Below, piece after piece: positions 16,753 through 25,812 of a stretch of DNA of 64,000 nt. Both the position numbers and the translations under genes were made by a program. The notes beneath the pieces were generated by a model, which did not search any database, was not told where the DNA came from, and saw nothing but the letters and a program-made list of their open reading frames with translations. This DNA comes from an uncultured Actinomycetes bacterium (lineage in GTDB: Bacteria > Actinomycetota > Coriobacteriia > Coriobacteriales > Atopobiaceae): assembly GCA_900315165.1 (NCBI GenBank), contig OMXZ01000001.1, positions 57,134 to 121,133 of the forward strand, written 5' to 3'. Each line of letters begins with the position of its first letter. Within the stretch, counting starts at the first letter, position 1.

Positions 16753-17979
16753 CTACGCGTGGACCCTGCAAGGGATCGGGCGGGGCGGCGTCTTGGGCTT
16801 CTTGGCACCCGCGCGCACGACCGCGCCGTACTTGCAGGCCTCGCGGCACTGGCCGCACTGCGTGCATTTGGCCTGGTTGATGACGTGGACGAAGTCGGCC
16901 TTGCCGAGGATCGCGTCGTCGTCGCAAGCCTTGAGGCACTCGCCGCAACCCACGCACTTGGACACGAGGATGTGGTAGGTCTTGTAGGCCGCGCACTCGC
17001 CCGAGGGGCAGGTCTTGGCGCCGGAATAGTGCGCCTTGATCTCATCGCCGAAGAGCTCGATGGCCTGCTGCGTCGTGCGCGCCAGGGTGGCGTCCACGTC
17101 GCAGATCGTGTTCTTGGCCATCACGGGGCAGAGGTTGCCCAGCGTCTCGAGGTCGTTGCCCTGACCGCGCTTGTTGACGATGTCGCCAAAGATTGTGGCG
17201 ATCTGCCAGGAGCCCTCGTGGCCGAAGACGCAGTGGCCGCAGGACTCATTGCGCCAGCCCTGGGCGATGCGGTCCATGGCGGCGGCCATGCAGTTCTTGG
17301 TGGTGTAGACGCGGATCGCGTCGCAACCAGCCGAGAGGTCGAGCGGCTCGGAGAGCTTGGCCGCAGGCACGAAGACGGACGTGGGGAAGCCCAGGTAGAG
17401 GGCCTTGACCTCGGCGTCCTCCGGCAGCTTGGCCGCAGCCACGACATCGGCGCCCGTGGCACCGGCCGCGAGCTCGACGGGCTCGGCGTACGCGCCGTCC
17501 GGGCTCACGATGGAGACGTAGGTGCCCTCGCCGGCCACGATGCCGGCGGCGCGCAGCCAGGCTTCGCCCGACACGAGCTTGGGTGCGACCTTGCCGTCGT
17601 AGGTGACCTCGCCATTGTGGTGCGCGGGGATGGGCTTGTCGCCCGTAAAGACGCGCGCGGCGGCACGGTCGTTGGTGTAGACGAAGCCGAAGTCGGCACG
17701 GTTGAGCGTGACGATCACGTCGGCAGGCGCGGCCTCGGCCTCGTTGTCGGGGTCGGACCCCTTGACCACGCGGGCGCTGGTCCCAGCCGCGTCGATCGCG
17801 GCGGTCAGCTCAGCAGCGGTCTCGGAGGCGCCGGCGGGCAGGAGCAGGCGCAGCTGGGTGCCTGCCGCCACTGCCTCCACGGCAGCCTTCGCGGCCTCGT
17901 CGACATGCTTCTTGAGCAGCCACAGCGAGACGGGAGCGTCAGCGTACTGCGGCATGAAGTTGACGTAAAGCTTTTCCAT
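16753..17979 (-). CDS. NuoF/HydB-like iron-sulfur protein lacking the FMN/NADH domain
   Basis: A 408-residue protein. Residues ~150-185 look like the SLBB ubiquitin-like segment. ESCGHCVFGHEG with downstream CP is the 4Fe-4S site of NuoF. The C-terminus has two ferredoxin clusters, CVGCGECLKAC and CTQCGQCREAC. The glycine-rich FMN/NADH motif of NuoF (GxGGAGFPTG) is absent and the N-terminal 150 residues are unrecognised. It is probably an electron-transfer subunit that takes electrons from the NuoG-GltD protein encoded 15 bp upstream and passes them to a flavoprotein. RBS AAGGAGGGAGG precedes the start. Confidence 0.75.
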   Translation of the reverse strand: MEKLYVNFMPQYADAPVSLWLLKKHVDEAAKAAVEAVAAGTQLRLLLPAGASETAAELTAAIDAAGTSARVVKGSDPDNEAEAAPADVIVTLNRADFGFVYTNDRAAARVFTGDKPIPAHHNGEVTYDGKVAPKLVSGEAWLRAAGIVAGEGTYVSIVSPDGAYAEPVELAAGATGADVVAAAKLPEDAEVKALYLGFPTSVFVPAAKLSEPLDLSAGCDAIRVYTTKNCMAAAMDRIAQGWRNESCGHCVFGHEGSWQIATIFGDIVNKRGQGNDLETLGNLCPVMAKNTICDVDATLARTTQQAIELFGDEIKAHYSGAKTCPSGECAAYKTYHILVSKCVGCGECLKACDDDAILGKADFVHVINQAKCTQCGQCREACKYGAVVRAGAKKPKTPPRPIPCRVHA

Positions 17980-17994
17980 GGTGTGCCTCCCTCC

Positions 17995-20133
17995 TTAGTA
18001 TTCGTTCCACAGGCGCGGACGGGTGACATCCAGACGCAGGTCGCACTGGAGGCAGCGGTTGGCCTCGGCGCACGCCGTGTCGTTGTCGAAGGCGTCCTCG
18101 TACTGGCAGAAATGCGTCTTGCGCTCGTTGGCGGCACCGACCTTGGGCTCCAGGCGGGGCTCCTTGCCAAAGCCGGGACGACGGCCGATGAAGGGGTTGT
18201 GCTCCTGCTCGTGGGCCAGGTGCTCGGTGATGTCACCGTCGCCGCCCAGGTAGCGGTCGATGGACTCGGCGGCCGTACGGCCCTGGGCGATGGCGCCGAT
18301 GATCGTCTTTGTGCCAGTCACGACGTCGCCCGCGGCGTAGACGCCCGGGACGCTGGTCGCGAGGGTCTCGTCGGCCACGATGTAGGGGCCGTGGGTGAGC
18401 TCGAAGCCCATGTCCATGGTGCCCTCGGGCTTCTGGCCGACGGCGAAAATCACGTGGTCGCACGGGATCTCGAGGTCGCCGCCCTCGACGAACTCCGTGA
18501 TGGCGCGGTGGTTCTCGTCGAAGTAGAACTTGGCGATCTTCTTGATGCGCATACCGCCCACGTGGCCCGGATTGTCGGCCGACTCCATGATTTCGTCGAA
18601 GCCGTAGGCGTCGTGGAGAATGACGCCCTCCTCGCCGCCCTCCTCGATCTCGTCGAGGGCCGCGGTCATCACGGGACGGGCCTCCAGGCAAGCCATATGG
18701 ACCTCGTTTGCGCCCAGGCGGATGGCGGTACGGGCGCAGTCGTAGGCGACCGAGCCGCCGCCGAGGACAACCACGTTGCCCGTGACGTCCATGGGATGGC
18801 CCTCGCGCGCGGCCTTGAGGAAGGCCGTGTTGACGTAGACGCCATCGAGCTCGTGGCCCTTAGTCGGCAGAACCGTGCCCTGGTGGGTGCCGAGCGCGAC
18901 AAGCACCGCGTCATAGCCCTGGCCGAGCAGGTCCTTGGGCTGGGCGACGCGCTCGCCGCAGCGCAGTTCGATGCGGGGGGCGCCGTCGGGGTCGCCGACA
19001 CCAGAGCCGGCCGTCGTGAGGATGTTCTCAATCTCGTGGTCGAGCGCCTCGTCCGGCATGCGGTAGGCGGGGATGCCATAGCGCAGCTGGCCGCCAGCCT
19101 TCTCGTTGGCCTCGAAGACAGTCACGGCGTGGCCCTTGCCCGCCAGGTAATAAGCGGCAGTGAGGCCCGCGGGGCCGGAGCCCACGACGGCGACCTTCTT
19201 GCCGGTCAGCGGGTCGTGGCGGACGTTCTTCTTCCAGGCGCCGGACTCGAAGGTGGCAGCGGCGCGCTTCTCCTTGCAGATGGAGACGGGCTGGTTGATC
19301 TCGCCGTGCTTGCAGTCGGTCTCGCAGGCGTGGGTGCACACGCGGCCGAGCGCCTCGGGGAAGGGCACGCGCTCGTGGATGATGCTGGCGGCGTTGTCGT
19401 AATCGCCCAGACGGATGGCACGCAGGTACTCGGGCACATTGATATGCGCGGGGCAGGCGGCGCGGCAGGGCACGACGTTGTCCTCGCGGGACTTGTCGGG
19501 GTCGTTGTACTTGAGGACGTCGATAATCGAGCCCGTCGGGCAGACCTCGATGCAGGCACCGCAGAAACGGCAGCCGGCGTCGACCAAGGACACATGGCCG
19601 TCGGTGCCGATGCGGATGCCCTCCTCGGTGCGCTGGTAGTCCAGCACCTTGACGCCGCGCATCTCGCGGCAGGCGCGCACGCAGCGGCCGCAGCGGATGC
19701 AGCGCGTGAACATGTGCGTGATGAGCGGGTTGGACTCGTCGGTGGGCACGGGGCGGCTCTTGAGACGCCAGCCCTGCGGCGACACGCCCATGAACTGGTA
19801 CATGGACTGCAACTCGCAGACGCCAAACTTGGGGCAGCCGGAGCAATCGGCCGGGTGGGTCGCGAGAATCAGCTGCATGGCCATCTTGCGCACGCGGTCG
19901 GCCTCGGGCGCGTGAACCTCCACGGCCATGCCCTCGCGCACGAGCGTCTCGCAGGCGCAGACCGGCTCGGCCTCGCCGTCGACGCACACCATGCACTGGC
20001 GGCAGCCGCCCACGGCCTCGAGGTCGGGATGGGCGCAGAGGTGCGGGATGAAGATGCCGGCGTCCTCCGCGGCCTGGAGCACGGTCTGCCCCTCCCGGGC
20101 CTCTACCTCCTGCCCGTCGATAGTAAGTTTCAT
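17995..20133 (-). CDS. NuoG-like ferredoxin fused to GltD-type NAD(P)H:FAD oxidoreductase
   Basis: A 712-residue fusion. Domain order: 2Fe-2S ferredoxin (CAHPDLEAVGGCRQCMVC); NuoG His-Cys cluster HPADCSGCPKFGVCELQ; two 4Fe-4S clusters CIRCGRCVRAC and CRFCGACIEVCP; then a GltD module starting CRAACPAHINVPEYLRAI, with FAD motif VVGSGPAGLTAAYYLAGKG and NADPH motif VVLGGGSVAYDCARTAIRLG. A CLQCDLR site is near the C-terminus. It should oxidise NAD(P)H and feed electrons through Fe-S clusters to the downstream NuoF-like protein and the upstream-encoded FAD reductase. ATG 20133 is preceded by CAGGAGAGG. Confidence 0.85.
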   Translation of the reverse strand: MKLTIDGQEVEAREGQTVLQAAEDAGIFIPHLCAHPDLEAVGGCRQCMVCVDGEAEPVCACETLVREGMAVEVHAPEADRVRKMAMQLILATHPADCSGCPKFGVCELQSMYQFMGVSPQGWRLKSRPVPTDESNPLITHMFTRCIRCGRCVRACREMRGVKVLDYQRTEEGIRIGTDGHVSLVDAGCRFCGACIEVCPTGSIIDVLKYNDPDKSREDNVVPCRAACPAHINVPEYLRAIRLGDYDNAASIIHERVPFPEALGRVCTHACETDCKHGEINQPVSICKEKRAAATFESGAWKKNVRHDPLTGKKVAVVGSGPAGLTAAYYLAGKGHAVTVFEANEKAGGQLRYGIPAYRMPDEALDHEIENILTTAGSGVGDPDGAPRIELRCGERVAQPKDLLGQGYDAVLVALGTHQGTVLPTKGHELDGVYVNTAFLKAAREGHPMDVTGNVVVLGGGSVAYDCARTAIRLGANEVHMACLEARPVMTAALDEIEEGGEEGVILHDAYGFDEIMESADNPGHVGGMRIKKIAKFYFDENHRAITEFVEGGDLEIPCDHVIFAVGQKPEGTMDMGFELTHGPYIVADETLATSVPGVYAAGDVVTGTKTIIGAIAQGRTAAESIDRYLGGDGDITEHLAHEQEHNPFIGRRPGFGKEPRLEPKVGAANERKTHFCQYEDAFDNDTACAEANRCLQCDLRLDVTRPRLWNEY

Positions 20134-20153
20134 GATCACCTCTCCTGATGTGT

Positions 20154-20193
20154 AAAAGCGGGCGGCCCCACTCCCCCGAGTGGTACCGCCCGC
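20154..20193 (-). terminator. Rho-independent terminator after the FAD reductase gene
   Basis: GCGGGCGG pairs with CCGCCCGC around an inner CCACTC/GAGTGG stem and is followed by TTTTA on the minus strand. Partial termination here would set the ratio of FAD reductase to the iron-sulfur proteins. Confidence 0.8.
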
Positions 20194-20223
20194 CTCGTTC
20201 CTAAAGCTCAGAGCGCATAGGGA

Positions 20224-21768
20224 CTAGTCCCAATCGCCGTCACCCTCGTCGAAGTCGCCAAAGTCGGCGGACTCGGCCACGGCAGCCGCGGCGTTCTCGC
20301 CGGCGATACGGCCGGAGTTCAGGCAGAAGCCCATCGTGTTGCCGGGGATGGCGTAGTTGTAGGAGTCGCCGTAGATGGTGCAGGCGTCGGTGCCCACGCA
20401 GTAGAGGTTGGGGATGACGTGGGAATCGTCGTCCACGACCTCCATGCGGTCGTTGATCTTGACGCCACCCAGGGTGCCGTAGGCGCCCACGTACTGCGCG
20501 CAGCAGTAGAAGGGGCCGTTCTCCAGGGGCACCATGAACTCGTGCTCCTTCTCGAACTTGTCATCGAAGTGGTTGTGGCACATCTCGTTGTACTCGGCCA
20601 CGTTCTTGACGAGGCCCTCGGGGTCGATGCCCATGATCTCGGCGAGCTCCTCGAGCGTATCGGCCTGGGCGATCACGGGGTTGCCGTAGCCGTCCTTATA
20701 GGTGTGGAGGTCGCGCTCCCACTGCTCGTCGAAGCCCTCGTACAGATCCTCGGGATGGACGTGGGACTTGATGTCGGGACCGTCCTTCTTCCAGTGCTTG
20801 AGCAGGCCGGCGTCAAAGATCGCGAAGCCCTTGTGGCCGGGCAGGTGGTTGATGGCGTTGCCCACGAAGGTGGTGTTGTAGATGTCGTCCTCGGGCATGA
20901 AGCGCTCGCCGGTGACGTCGCACCAGTAGCAGGGCTGACGGAAGGCACCCTCGACGTAGAAGTGGTTCATGTTGTCGGGGAGCTGGTACATCATCTCCAT
21001 GGTGACGGGGGTCTGGCCCGCGCCGACCTCGTGGCACATGTTGAAGCCATCGCCGTCCATGCCGGGCACCGCGAAGGAGTAGAGGTTCTTGCCCCAGTCG
21101 AAGCCGATCTTGTCCTTGATCATCTGGGCGTTGTGGCCGAAGCCGCCGGTGGCGACGATGACCTTCTTGCAGGAGATCTCGACCTCGGTGCCGTCCTCGC
21201 GCACGGCCTTGACGCCGCAGACCACGCCGTTCTCGTCGGTCATGAGGTGCTTGCCGGAGGTGTTGAACTGGAAGTCAACGCCGAGGGACTGGGCGCGCTC
21301 GGTCATGCGCTTGGTCATCGTGGTGGCCGCGCGGGGACCGGGCATGGAACCGTCCTCGGGCTGCACGACGTGCCAGGTGTACTCGCCGTCGGCGTAGGCG
21401 CGGGTGCGCTCGCGGGCGCGGAAGGCGGGACGGACGGAGTGGAACTTGACGCCCATGTCCTCAAGCCAGTTGATGGTGTCGCCGCTCTTCCAGTAGTAGG
21501 CGCGGACCAGACGCGGGTCGACCTGGTAGTGCGTATAGAACATGTGGCGGCGGAAGAGCTCGCCCGGGGTGACCTCGATCATGCTCTCGTGCTGAAGGCG
21601 GGAGCCGGCGCCGCAGGGGCCCATGCCCATGTTGGCCGCGCCGCCCGTGTTGGACGCCTTCTCGAGCGTGATGACCTTAGCGCCGTTCTCGGCGGCCGCG
21701 ACGGACGCGGCGAGGCCGGAGAGGCCGGCGGCCACGACGACGACATCGGCTTCCATCTGTTCTGCCAT
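20224..21768 (-). CDS. FAD-dependent reductase/dehydrogenase, fumarate reductase-KstD type
   Basis: A 514-residue soluble flavoprotein. The N-terminal dinucleotide motif VVVAAGLSGLAASVAAAENG (first glycine replaced by Ala) is followed by EKASNTGGAANMGMG. The C-terminus has GDSYNYAIPGNTMGFCLNSGRIAGENAA, the FAD-closing signature. There is no signal peptide or haem motif, unlike secreted FccA-type reductases, so electrons must come from a cytoplasmic partner; the NuoG-GltD gene next to it fits. Family members reduce C=C bonds of enoates, steroids, urocanate and phenolics in gut bacteria. ATG 21768 is chosen for the AAGGAGGA site. Confidence 0.85.
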   Translation of the reverse strand: MAEQMEADVVVVAAGLSGLAASVAAAENGAKVITLEKASNTGGAANMGMGPCGAGSRLQHESMIEVTPGELFRRHMFYTHYQVDPRLVRAYYWKSGDTINWLEDMGVKFHSVRPAFRARERTRAYADGEYTWHVVQPEDGSMPGPRAATTMTKRMTERAQSLGVDFQFNTSGKHLMTDENGVVCGVKAVREDGTEVEISCKKVIVATGGFGHNAQMIKDKIGFDWGKNLYSFAVPGMDGDGFNMCHEVGAGQTPVTMEMMYQLPDNMNHFYVEGAFRQPCYWCDVTGERFMPEDDIYNTTFVGNAINHLPGHKGFAIFDAGLLKHWKKDGPDIKSHVHPEDLYEGFDEQWERDLHTYKDGYGNPVIAQADTLEELAEIMGIDPEGLVKNVAEYNEMCHNHFDDKFEKEHEFMVPLENGPFYCCAQYVGAYGTLGGVKINDRMEVVDDDSHVIPNLYCVGTDACTIYGDSYNYAIPGNTMGFCLNSGRIAGENAAAAVAESADFGDFDEGDGDWD

Positions 21769-21921
21769 GAAATCCTCCTTCAATAGGGTTCCTCAGGACA
21801 CGACGAACGTACACGGAAAAAATGTCTCATTTCCCGTCCGCGCATGCCATGTGCAACCGCACAAGGTCTGGCGCTCTGGGGACGGAAAAATAGGGCTGGC
21901 TGGCAATGGATTGCCGGCCGC

Positions 21922-22449
21922 CTATGCGCCCATGGGCGCCGCGGGGTCGTGGCAGACCTTGCGCGCCAGATTCTCGCAGGGACCCTGGGCAAAGAGCGTC
22001 GTTACATAGCAGAAGATCCACACGGGGATGATGTTCTGCGCCCAGCCGATCACCAGGATGGGCAGGAAGGCAGCCAGGGGCGCCCCGCCCAGGACGAAGG
22101 AGTCGAGGACGGTCATGATGATGTTGAGAATGACGGCATACCAGGTATTGATGTAGACATTGATCCAGGCGCCGAACTTGAAGCCCTCGGAGGGGTTGGA
22201 GTGCTTCATGGCGAACTTCACGCCCTTGTCGACGATCGGCGGGATCATGCCGATGATGGTGGCGGAAATCCAGGCCACGACGAAGTTGATGCAGAACATG
22301 GGCCAGGACCAGCCGGCCTGCTGGACCTCGACGGGGGCCGTCTTCCAGATATGGATGGCCAAAAACTCGCAGACGGTGCACAGGACGCAGGCGGTCAGCA
22401 GATTGAGCACGGCGGCCTTCACAAAACGGGTCGACCACTTCATGGGCAT
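21922..22449 (-). CDS. Four-TM membrane protein, tandem DUF2798-like unit (copy B)
   Basis: A 175-residue integral membrane protein, paralogous to the one at 6270-6776: WSWPMFCINFVVAW matches WIWPMYWINVLVAW, and VYINTWYAVILNIIMTVL matches HINTWYTTILVICMTIL. Four hydrophobic segments form two similar halves. It lies between the FAD reductase and the second flavodoxin-fold gene. Function is unknown. It could be a membrane anchor or small carrier for the redox enzymes, but nothing catalytic is visible. Confidence 0.7.
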   Translation of the reverse strand: MPMKWSTRFVKAAVLNLLTACVLCTVCEFLAIHIWKTAPVEVQQAGWSWPMFCINFVVAWISATIIGMIPPIVDKGVKFAMKHSNPSEGFKFGAWINVYINTWYAVILNIIMTVLDSFVLGGAPLAAFLPILVIGWAQNIIPVWIFCYVTTLFAQGPCENLARKVCHDPAAPMGA

Positions 22450-22477
22450 AGCGATACCTCCGGATTCGATGGGAAAT

Positions 22478-22508
22478 GAAAAAGCGGAGCCCCGGGTGGG
22501 GCTCCGCT
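22478..22508 (-). terminator. Rho-independent terminator after the flavodoxin-fold gene (copy B)
   Basis: AGCGGAGCCCC pairs perfectly with GGGGCTCCGCT (11 bp) and is followed by TTTTT on the minus strand. Confidence 0.9.
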
Positions 22509-22584
22509 GTCGTGCGCGAAACGAGCCGTTTGCGGTCGTGCCTATCTGGCTCGCTTGCAGGGGTGGCCTTGCGGCCGGGGATGC

Positions 22585-23676
22585 TTAGGCCTGGGCGCCG
22601 AGGTCCTGGAACTTGGCGTAGCGGTTCTCGGGGTCCGGCATGGTGGGGCTCAGGAAGGCCTTGTAGCCGGCGACGCGCTCCTTGTAGGCGTCCGTCTTCT
22701 GGAGCTCGGCCAGGATGCCCTCGTTCTTGCCGATGTCCTCACCGTGGATCTGCTTGCCCTGCATGGTGTCATGGGCGCGCTCGCGGCCCTGGTCGTCGTA
22801 CAGGCCCGGGAAGGCAGGAGCGCCGTCCTTGTCGAGGATGGTGTTGCCGTTCTCGTCCTTGAGGTCGTGCTCGGCGTACTCGACGGTGACGGCACCCTTC
22901 TCGTCGAGGACGATCTTGCCCTGCAGGCCGCAGACGGCGCACACGGCGCGGTTCTCGCCGGGATACAGATAGAAGTCGTTGCAGTTGCAGTGCGGGCAGA
23001 CGCCCTTCTCGCCCTTGTACTCGGCGTGCTCGGGATCCTTGGCGGCGGCGGCGAGATTCAGGCCGATCTGATGGGCACGGGCGATGACCTCGTCCTTCAT
23101 GAGGGCGGTCTTGGACCAGGCGATCCACTCGTTGTCGATGATCTTCCAGGCCGGGGTCATGGACTGGATGGCGTGGTCGGACTGGATGTGGGTGCCCCAG
23201 TCGGAGCCGCCGATGCCGATGTAGCTGACGGGGATGCCGGTGTGGAAGACGCACGCGGGAGGCACGGTGCCTTTGCCGCCCTCGGCGATGATCTTCTCGG
23301 CGATCTGCTTGGCGATGAAGTTGTTGCCGGTGTCCATGCGGGGCCCGAAGCGGTCCATGATCGTGTGGAATAGGCCCGTGGCGCCGGTCTCGAAGATCGG
23401 GTCGACCATGATGATGCCGTCGGACGTGAACATCTTATAGGCCAGCCAGTCGAAGTCGTCCTTGTGGATGCAGCGGTTGCCGCGGCCGCTCATGAGCGAC
23501 TTGACGCAGGCGATGCAGCCGGTGCAGTGCTTGATGTCGAGGTCCTGCGCACGGATGAACTCGACCTCACAGCCGGCCTCCTGCGCGCCCTTCAGGACCT
23601 CCTTGCACACGGAGTCGTTGTTGCCGTTCTTGGTGCCAAAGGAAATTCCCAAGATGTGCGGATGCTCTACGGACAT
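22585..23676 (-). CDS. Flavodoxin-fold NAD(P)H-dependent reductase with zinc-ribbon domain (copy B)
   Basis: A 363-residue paralog of the protein at 14953-15942. The flavodoxin-type FMN loop is ILGISFGTKNGNNDS, CTGCIACVKSLMSG lies near residue 50, and a later ribbon runs CPHCNCNDFY to CAVCGLQGK. The C-terminal ~80 residues are extra and include HDTMQGKQIHGEDIG. It probably transfers electrons to an organic substrate. The chosen ATG at 23676 has GAGAGGAA upstream; the frame stays open above it without coding character. It is followed by a strong terminator, so it may form its own transcript. Confidence 0.8.
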   Translation of the reverse strand: MSVEHPHILGISFGTKNGNNDSVCKEVLKGAQEAGCEVEFIRAQDLDIKHCTGCIACVKSLMSGRGNRCIHKDDFDWLAYKMFTSDGIIMVDPIFETGATGLFHTIMDRFGPRMDTGNNFIAKQIAEKIIAEGGKGTVPPACVFHTGIPVSYIGIGGSDWGTHIQSDHAIQSMTPAWKIIDNEWIAWSKTALMKDEVIARAHQIGLNLAAAAKDPEHAEYKGEKGVCPHCNCNDFYLYPGENRAVCAVCGLQGKIVLDEKGAVTVEYAEHDLKDENGNTILDKDGAPAFPGLYDDQGRERAHDTMQGKQIHGEDIGKNEGILAELQKTDAYKERVAGYKAFLSPTMPDPENRYAKFQDLGAQA

Positions 23677-23898
23677 GTGCCCATTCCTCTCCCGGGCGCC
23701 GGGCGCCCAACGTGGCGGGACCCTATGACCCGCCGGCCGATTGTCGCGTCGGGCACATCCGTGGAGGGCATCGCGTCGCACAAAAAAAGGACGCGCGCAC
23801 TCCCCCGACCGAATCGGGAAGACGTGCCAAACGCTGTCCACTGGGCATACTTTTACCCGCCGCGCCCGATTTCGTCAAGAAGGAATTCCGGCGAATGG

Positions 23899-23985
23899 TC
23901 GGACGCGAGGGGTCGGATAATAGGGGACGTTTCCCTTCTGTCGCGGCCTGTGTGACAAAAGGGAAACGTCCCCTCGTGTCCGACC
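23899..23985. repeat. Large nested inverted repeat beyond the pucR-B stop
   Basis: GGGGACGTTTCCCTT (23923-23937) pairs perfectly with AAGGGAAACGTCCCC (23959-23973). An outer arm, GGTCGGACGCGAGGGG at 23899, matches CCCCTCGTGTCCGACC at 23970 with one mismatch, so two alternative folds share the CCCC. It overlaps the stop region of the PucR gene and may serve as its terminator, or be an interspersed repeat. The remainder of the 23676-23985 gap contains no gene. Confidence 0.7.
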
Positions 23986-25601
23986 TAGAGCTCGAGGCCC
24001 GCCTCGGCCAGGTGCACCGCCAGGGCGATGGCCATGCGGTCGTCACCGTCCTTGAGGTCCAGGTTGAAGAGGTCGTAAATCTTGCCCGTGCGGTAGAAAT
24101 ACGTGTTGCGGTGCACGTTGAGCGAGGCCGCCGCCTCGGTCGGGGCGCCCGGGAAGCGCACGGAAGCGGCCGCCGTCCGCAAATAGGCGGTACGGTGCTT
24201 GCGATCGTAGCGCGCCATTTCGCGCACACGGGCGTCTACCAGCGCGTCCTCGAGCTCCGTACCCTCGGCGGCATGGGCGAGCACATCGTAACGGCACCGC
24301 CACCAGTAGGCGTTCTGCGGCACGTCCTTCCTGCCCACGAAGGCGTCCGCGAGCGCGATGCACTGCTGGAAGCGACGCGGGGTGTCGAGCAGGTCGCAGA
24401 AGGGCTCGGCCACGGCGCAATGCAGGCCATATTTCTTGGTGGAGGTAAAAAAGGTCGTGTTGCTGGCCAGATACCGCTCGGCTCCCTCGTAGTCCGCGGG
24501 ACCCGCGCACTCCTCGGCTGTGAGCGCCGCCAGGACCACGAAGCAACCCCGTGTGTAGGACCAGATCGCGTTGGAGAAAGCGGTCGAAACCATCCCCGCC
24601 ACATGGGCACGGAAGCCCGGCAGCAGGGCATCGTCTCCCGCGATCAGGGCGAGGAGCAGGTAGACGCCGTCGTCGCGCCGGCGCGGGATCACCGTGGTCG
24701 CCAGCTGCTCTTCGAGCGCCTCGCGGTCCGCAAAACCGCCCTCCACGAGATCGGCCAGCACGGAGGAGCCGGTTCCCGCGAAGCTGCCGCCCAGGCCGCC
24801 GTAGGCCACAACCACGCAGAGCAGCTCGCTCGCGTCGTCGATGAGCTCGAGGTCGGAGGGGGTGAAGGGGCGGTTGCGCGCCAGCACGTCTAGGTGGCCC
24901 AGGGCATTGGACCCAAGCACAAGCGAGGAGAAGGCCCAGGTCTGGTCGTAGCGGTCGTTGCTCGTCTGAATGGCGTGGTGGGCTTCGGCGATCCGGTCGA
25001 AGACACGGTCCTTCCTGAGCTGCTGAATCGCCTCGGCCGAGATGTAGTCGCCGTCGAGCCGCTCGGACTTGTTGGGCACCTCGGTGCGCAGTTCGCGCGA
25101 GACGGCCAGGATCTTGTGCTCGGTGTTGACGAGCAGACAGGGGTTGCCCACGATCTTCGCCACGCGCGAGACGAACCAATCGAGGTTGGTCGTACGCGAG
25201 AAGGAGCGCATCAGCAGATCCTGCCGGATAGAGAGACGGGCGATGGCGCGGGAGAGGTCGTCGAACCGGCTGCGGAGCTGGTCCCAACCTTCCCGGAGCG
25301 CCACCTGCACCTCCCCGCGACGAGGGTGACCGAGCCCCTCGGGCAGGGTTTCGCCCAGGTAGACGAGGGTGGTACCGGCGCCCGAGATAACCGGTGTCTT
25401 TTCTCGGCCGTCCACCAGGGTCAAGGCATGGTTGATGAACTCCGTGCCTGCCGAGAGGTCGGCCGGGTAGACGCTCTCCCCCAGCATCGCCTCATCGTGC
25501 ACGGCGTATTCCTCGATGCCCAGCTCAGCGAGCGCGGTCCAGAGCTTCACAAGCGACACCCCCGCAGGTCCGATACGTCCGCCCAGCTCAGCGAACGTCA
25601 T
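23985..25601 (-). CDS. PucR-family transcriptional activator (copy B)
   Basis: A 538-residue regulator with the same architecture as the one at 13531-14850: a sensor-like first half (containing VNTEHKILAVSRELR), a degenerate nucleotidyl-cyclase-like middle, and a C-terminal PucR helix-turn-helix ASLNVHRNTYFYRTGKIYDL. The extra length is in the N-terminal half. It is transcribed divergently from the esterase/butyrate kinase pair, which it may activate. The start codon lacks a good ribosome site, so the true start is uncertain. Confidence 0.82.
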   Translation of the reverse strand: MTFAELGGRIGPAGVSLVKLWTALAELGIEEYAVHDEAMLGESVYPADLSAGTEFINHALTLVDGREKTPVISGAGTTLVYLGETLPEGLGHPRRGEVQVALREGWDQLRSRFDDLSRAIARLSIRQDLLMRSFSRTTNLDWFVSRVAKIVGNPCLLVNTEHKILAVSRELRTEVPNKSERLDGDYISAEAIQQLRKDRVFDRIAEAHHAIQTSNDRYDQTWAFSSLVLGSNALGHLDVLARNRPFTPSDLELIDDASELLCVVVAYGGLGGSFAGTGSSVLADLVEGGFADREALEEQLATTVIPRRRDDGVYLLLALIAGDDALLPGFRAHVAGMVSTAFSNAIWSYTRGCFVVLAALTAEECAGPADYEGAERYLASNTTFFTSTKKYGLHCAVAEPFCDLLDTPRRFQQCIALADAFVGRKDVPQNAYWWRCRYDVLAHAAEGTELEDALVDARVREMARYDRKHRTAYLRTAAASVRFPGAPTEAAASLNVHRNTYFYRTGKIYDLFNLDLKDGDDRMAIALAVHLAEAGLEL

Positions 25602-25812
25602 TGTTCTCTAGCACAAACATCGTAACCGACTTGCGCGGATAATTTGAAGTGACTCCCATATCTCCCGCGGTGCGGCGTCGGTACATTTTTCTCAGTTGAA
25701 GCGTCTGGGCGGAAGTCCGGTCGTGCAAAAGGACAGGTGCCGTCCACTCACCTGTGCAGATGCGCGCGAGGGCTTACGTTTCAGCATGCTGTTTGTGCGC
25801 GAAGGAGGCCGC

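Noticed and set aside
16708..20148. An 1146-codon plus-strand open frame
   Set aside because: It is the antisense shadow of the two iron-sulfur protein genes, whose motifs are unambiguous on the minus strand.
20171..20192. T-box-like GTGGTACCGC on the plus strand
   Set aside because: It is part of the terminator stem after the FAD reductase gene. There is no specifier stem and no plus-strand gene downstream.
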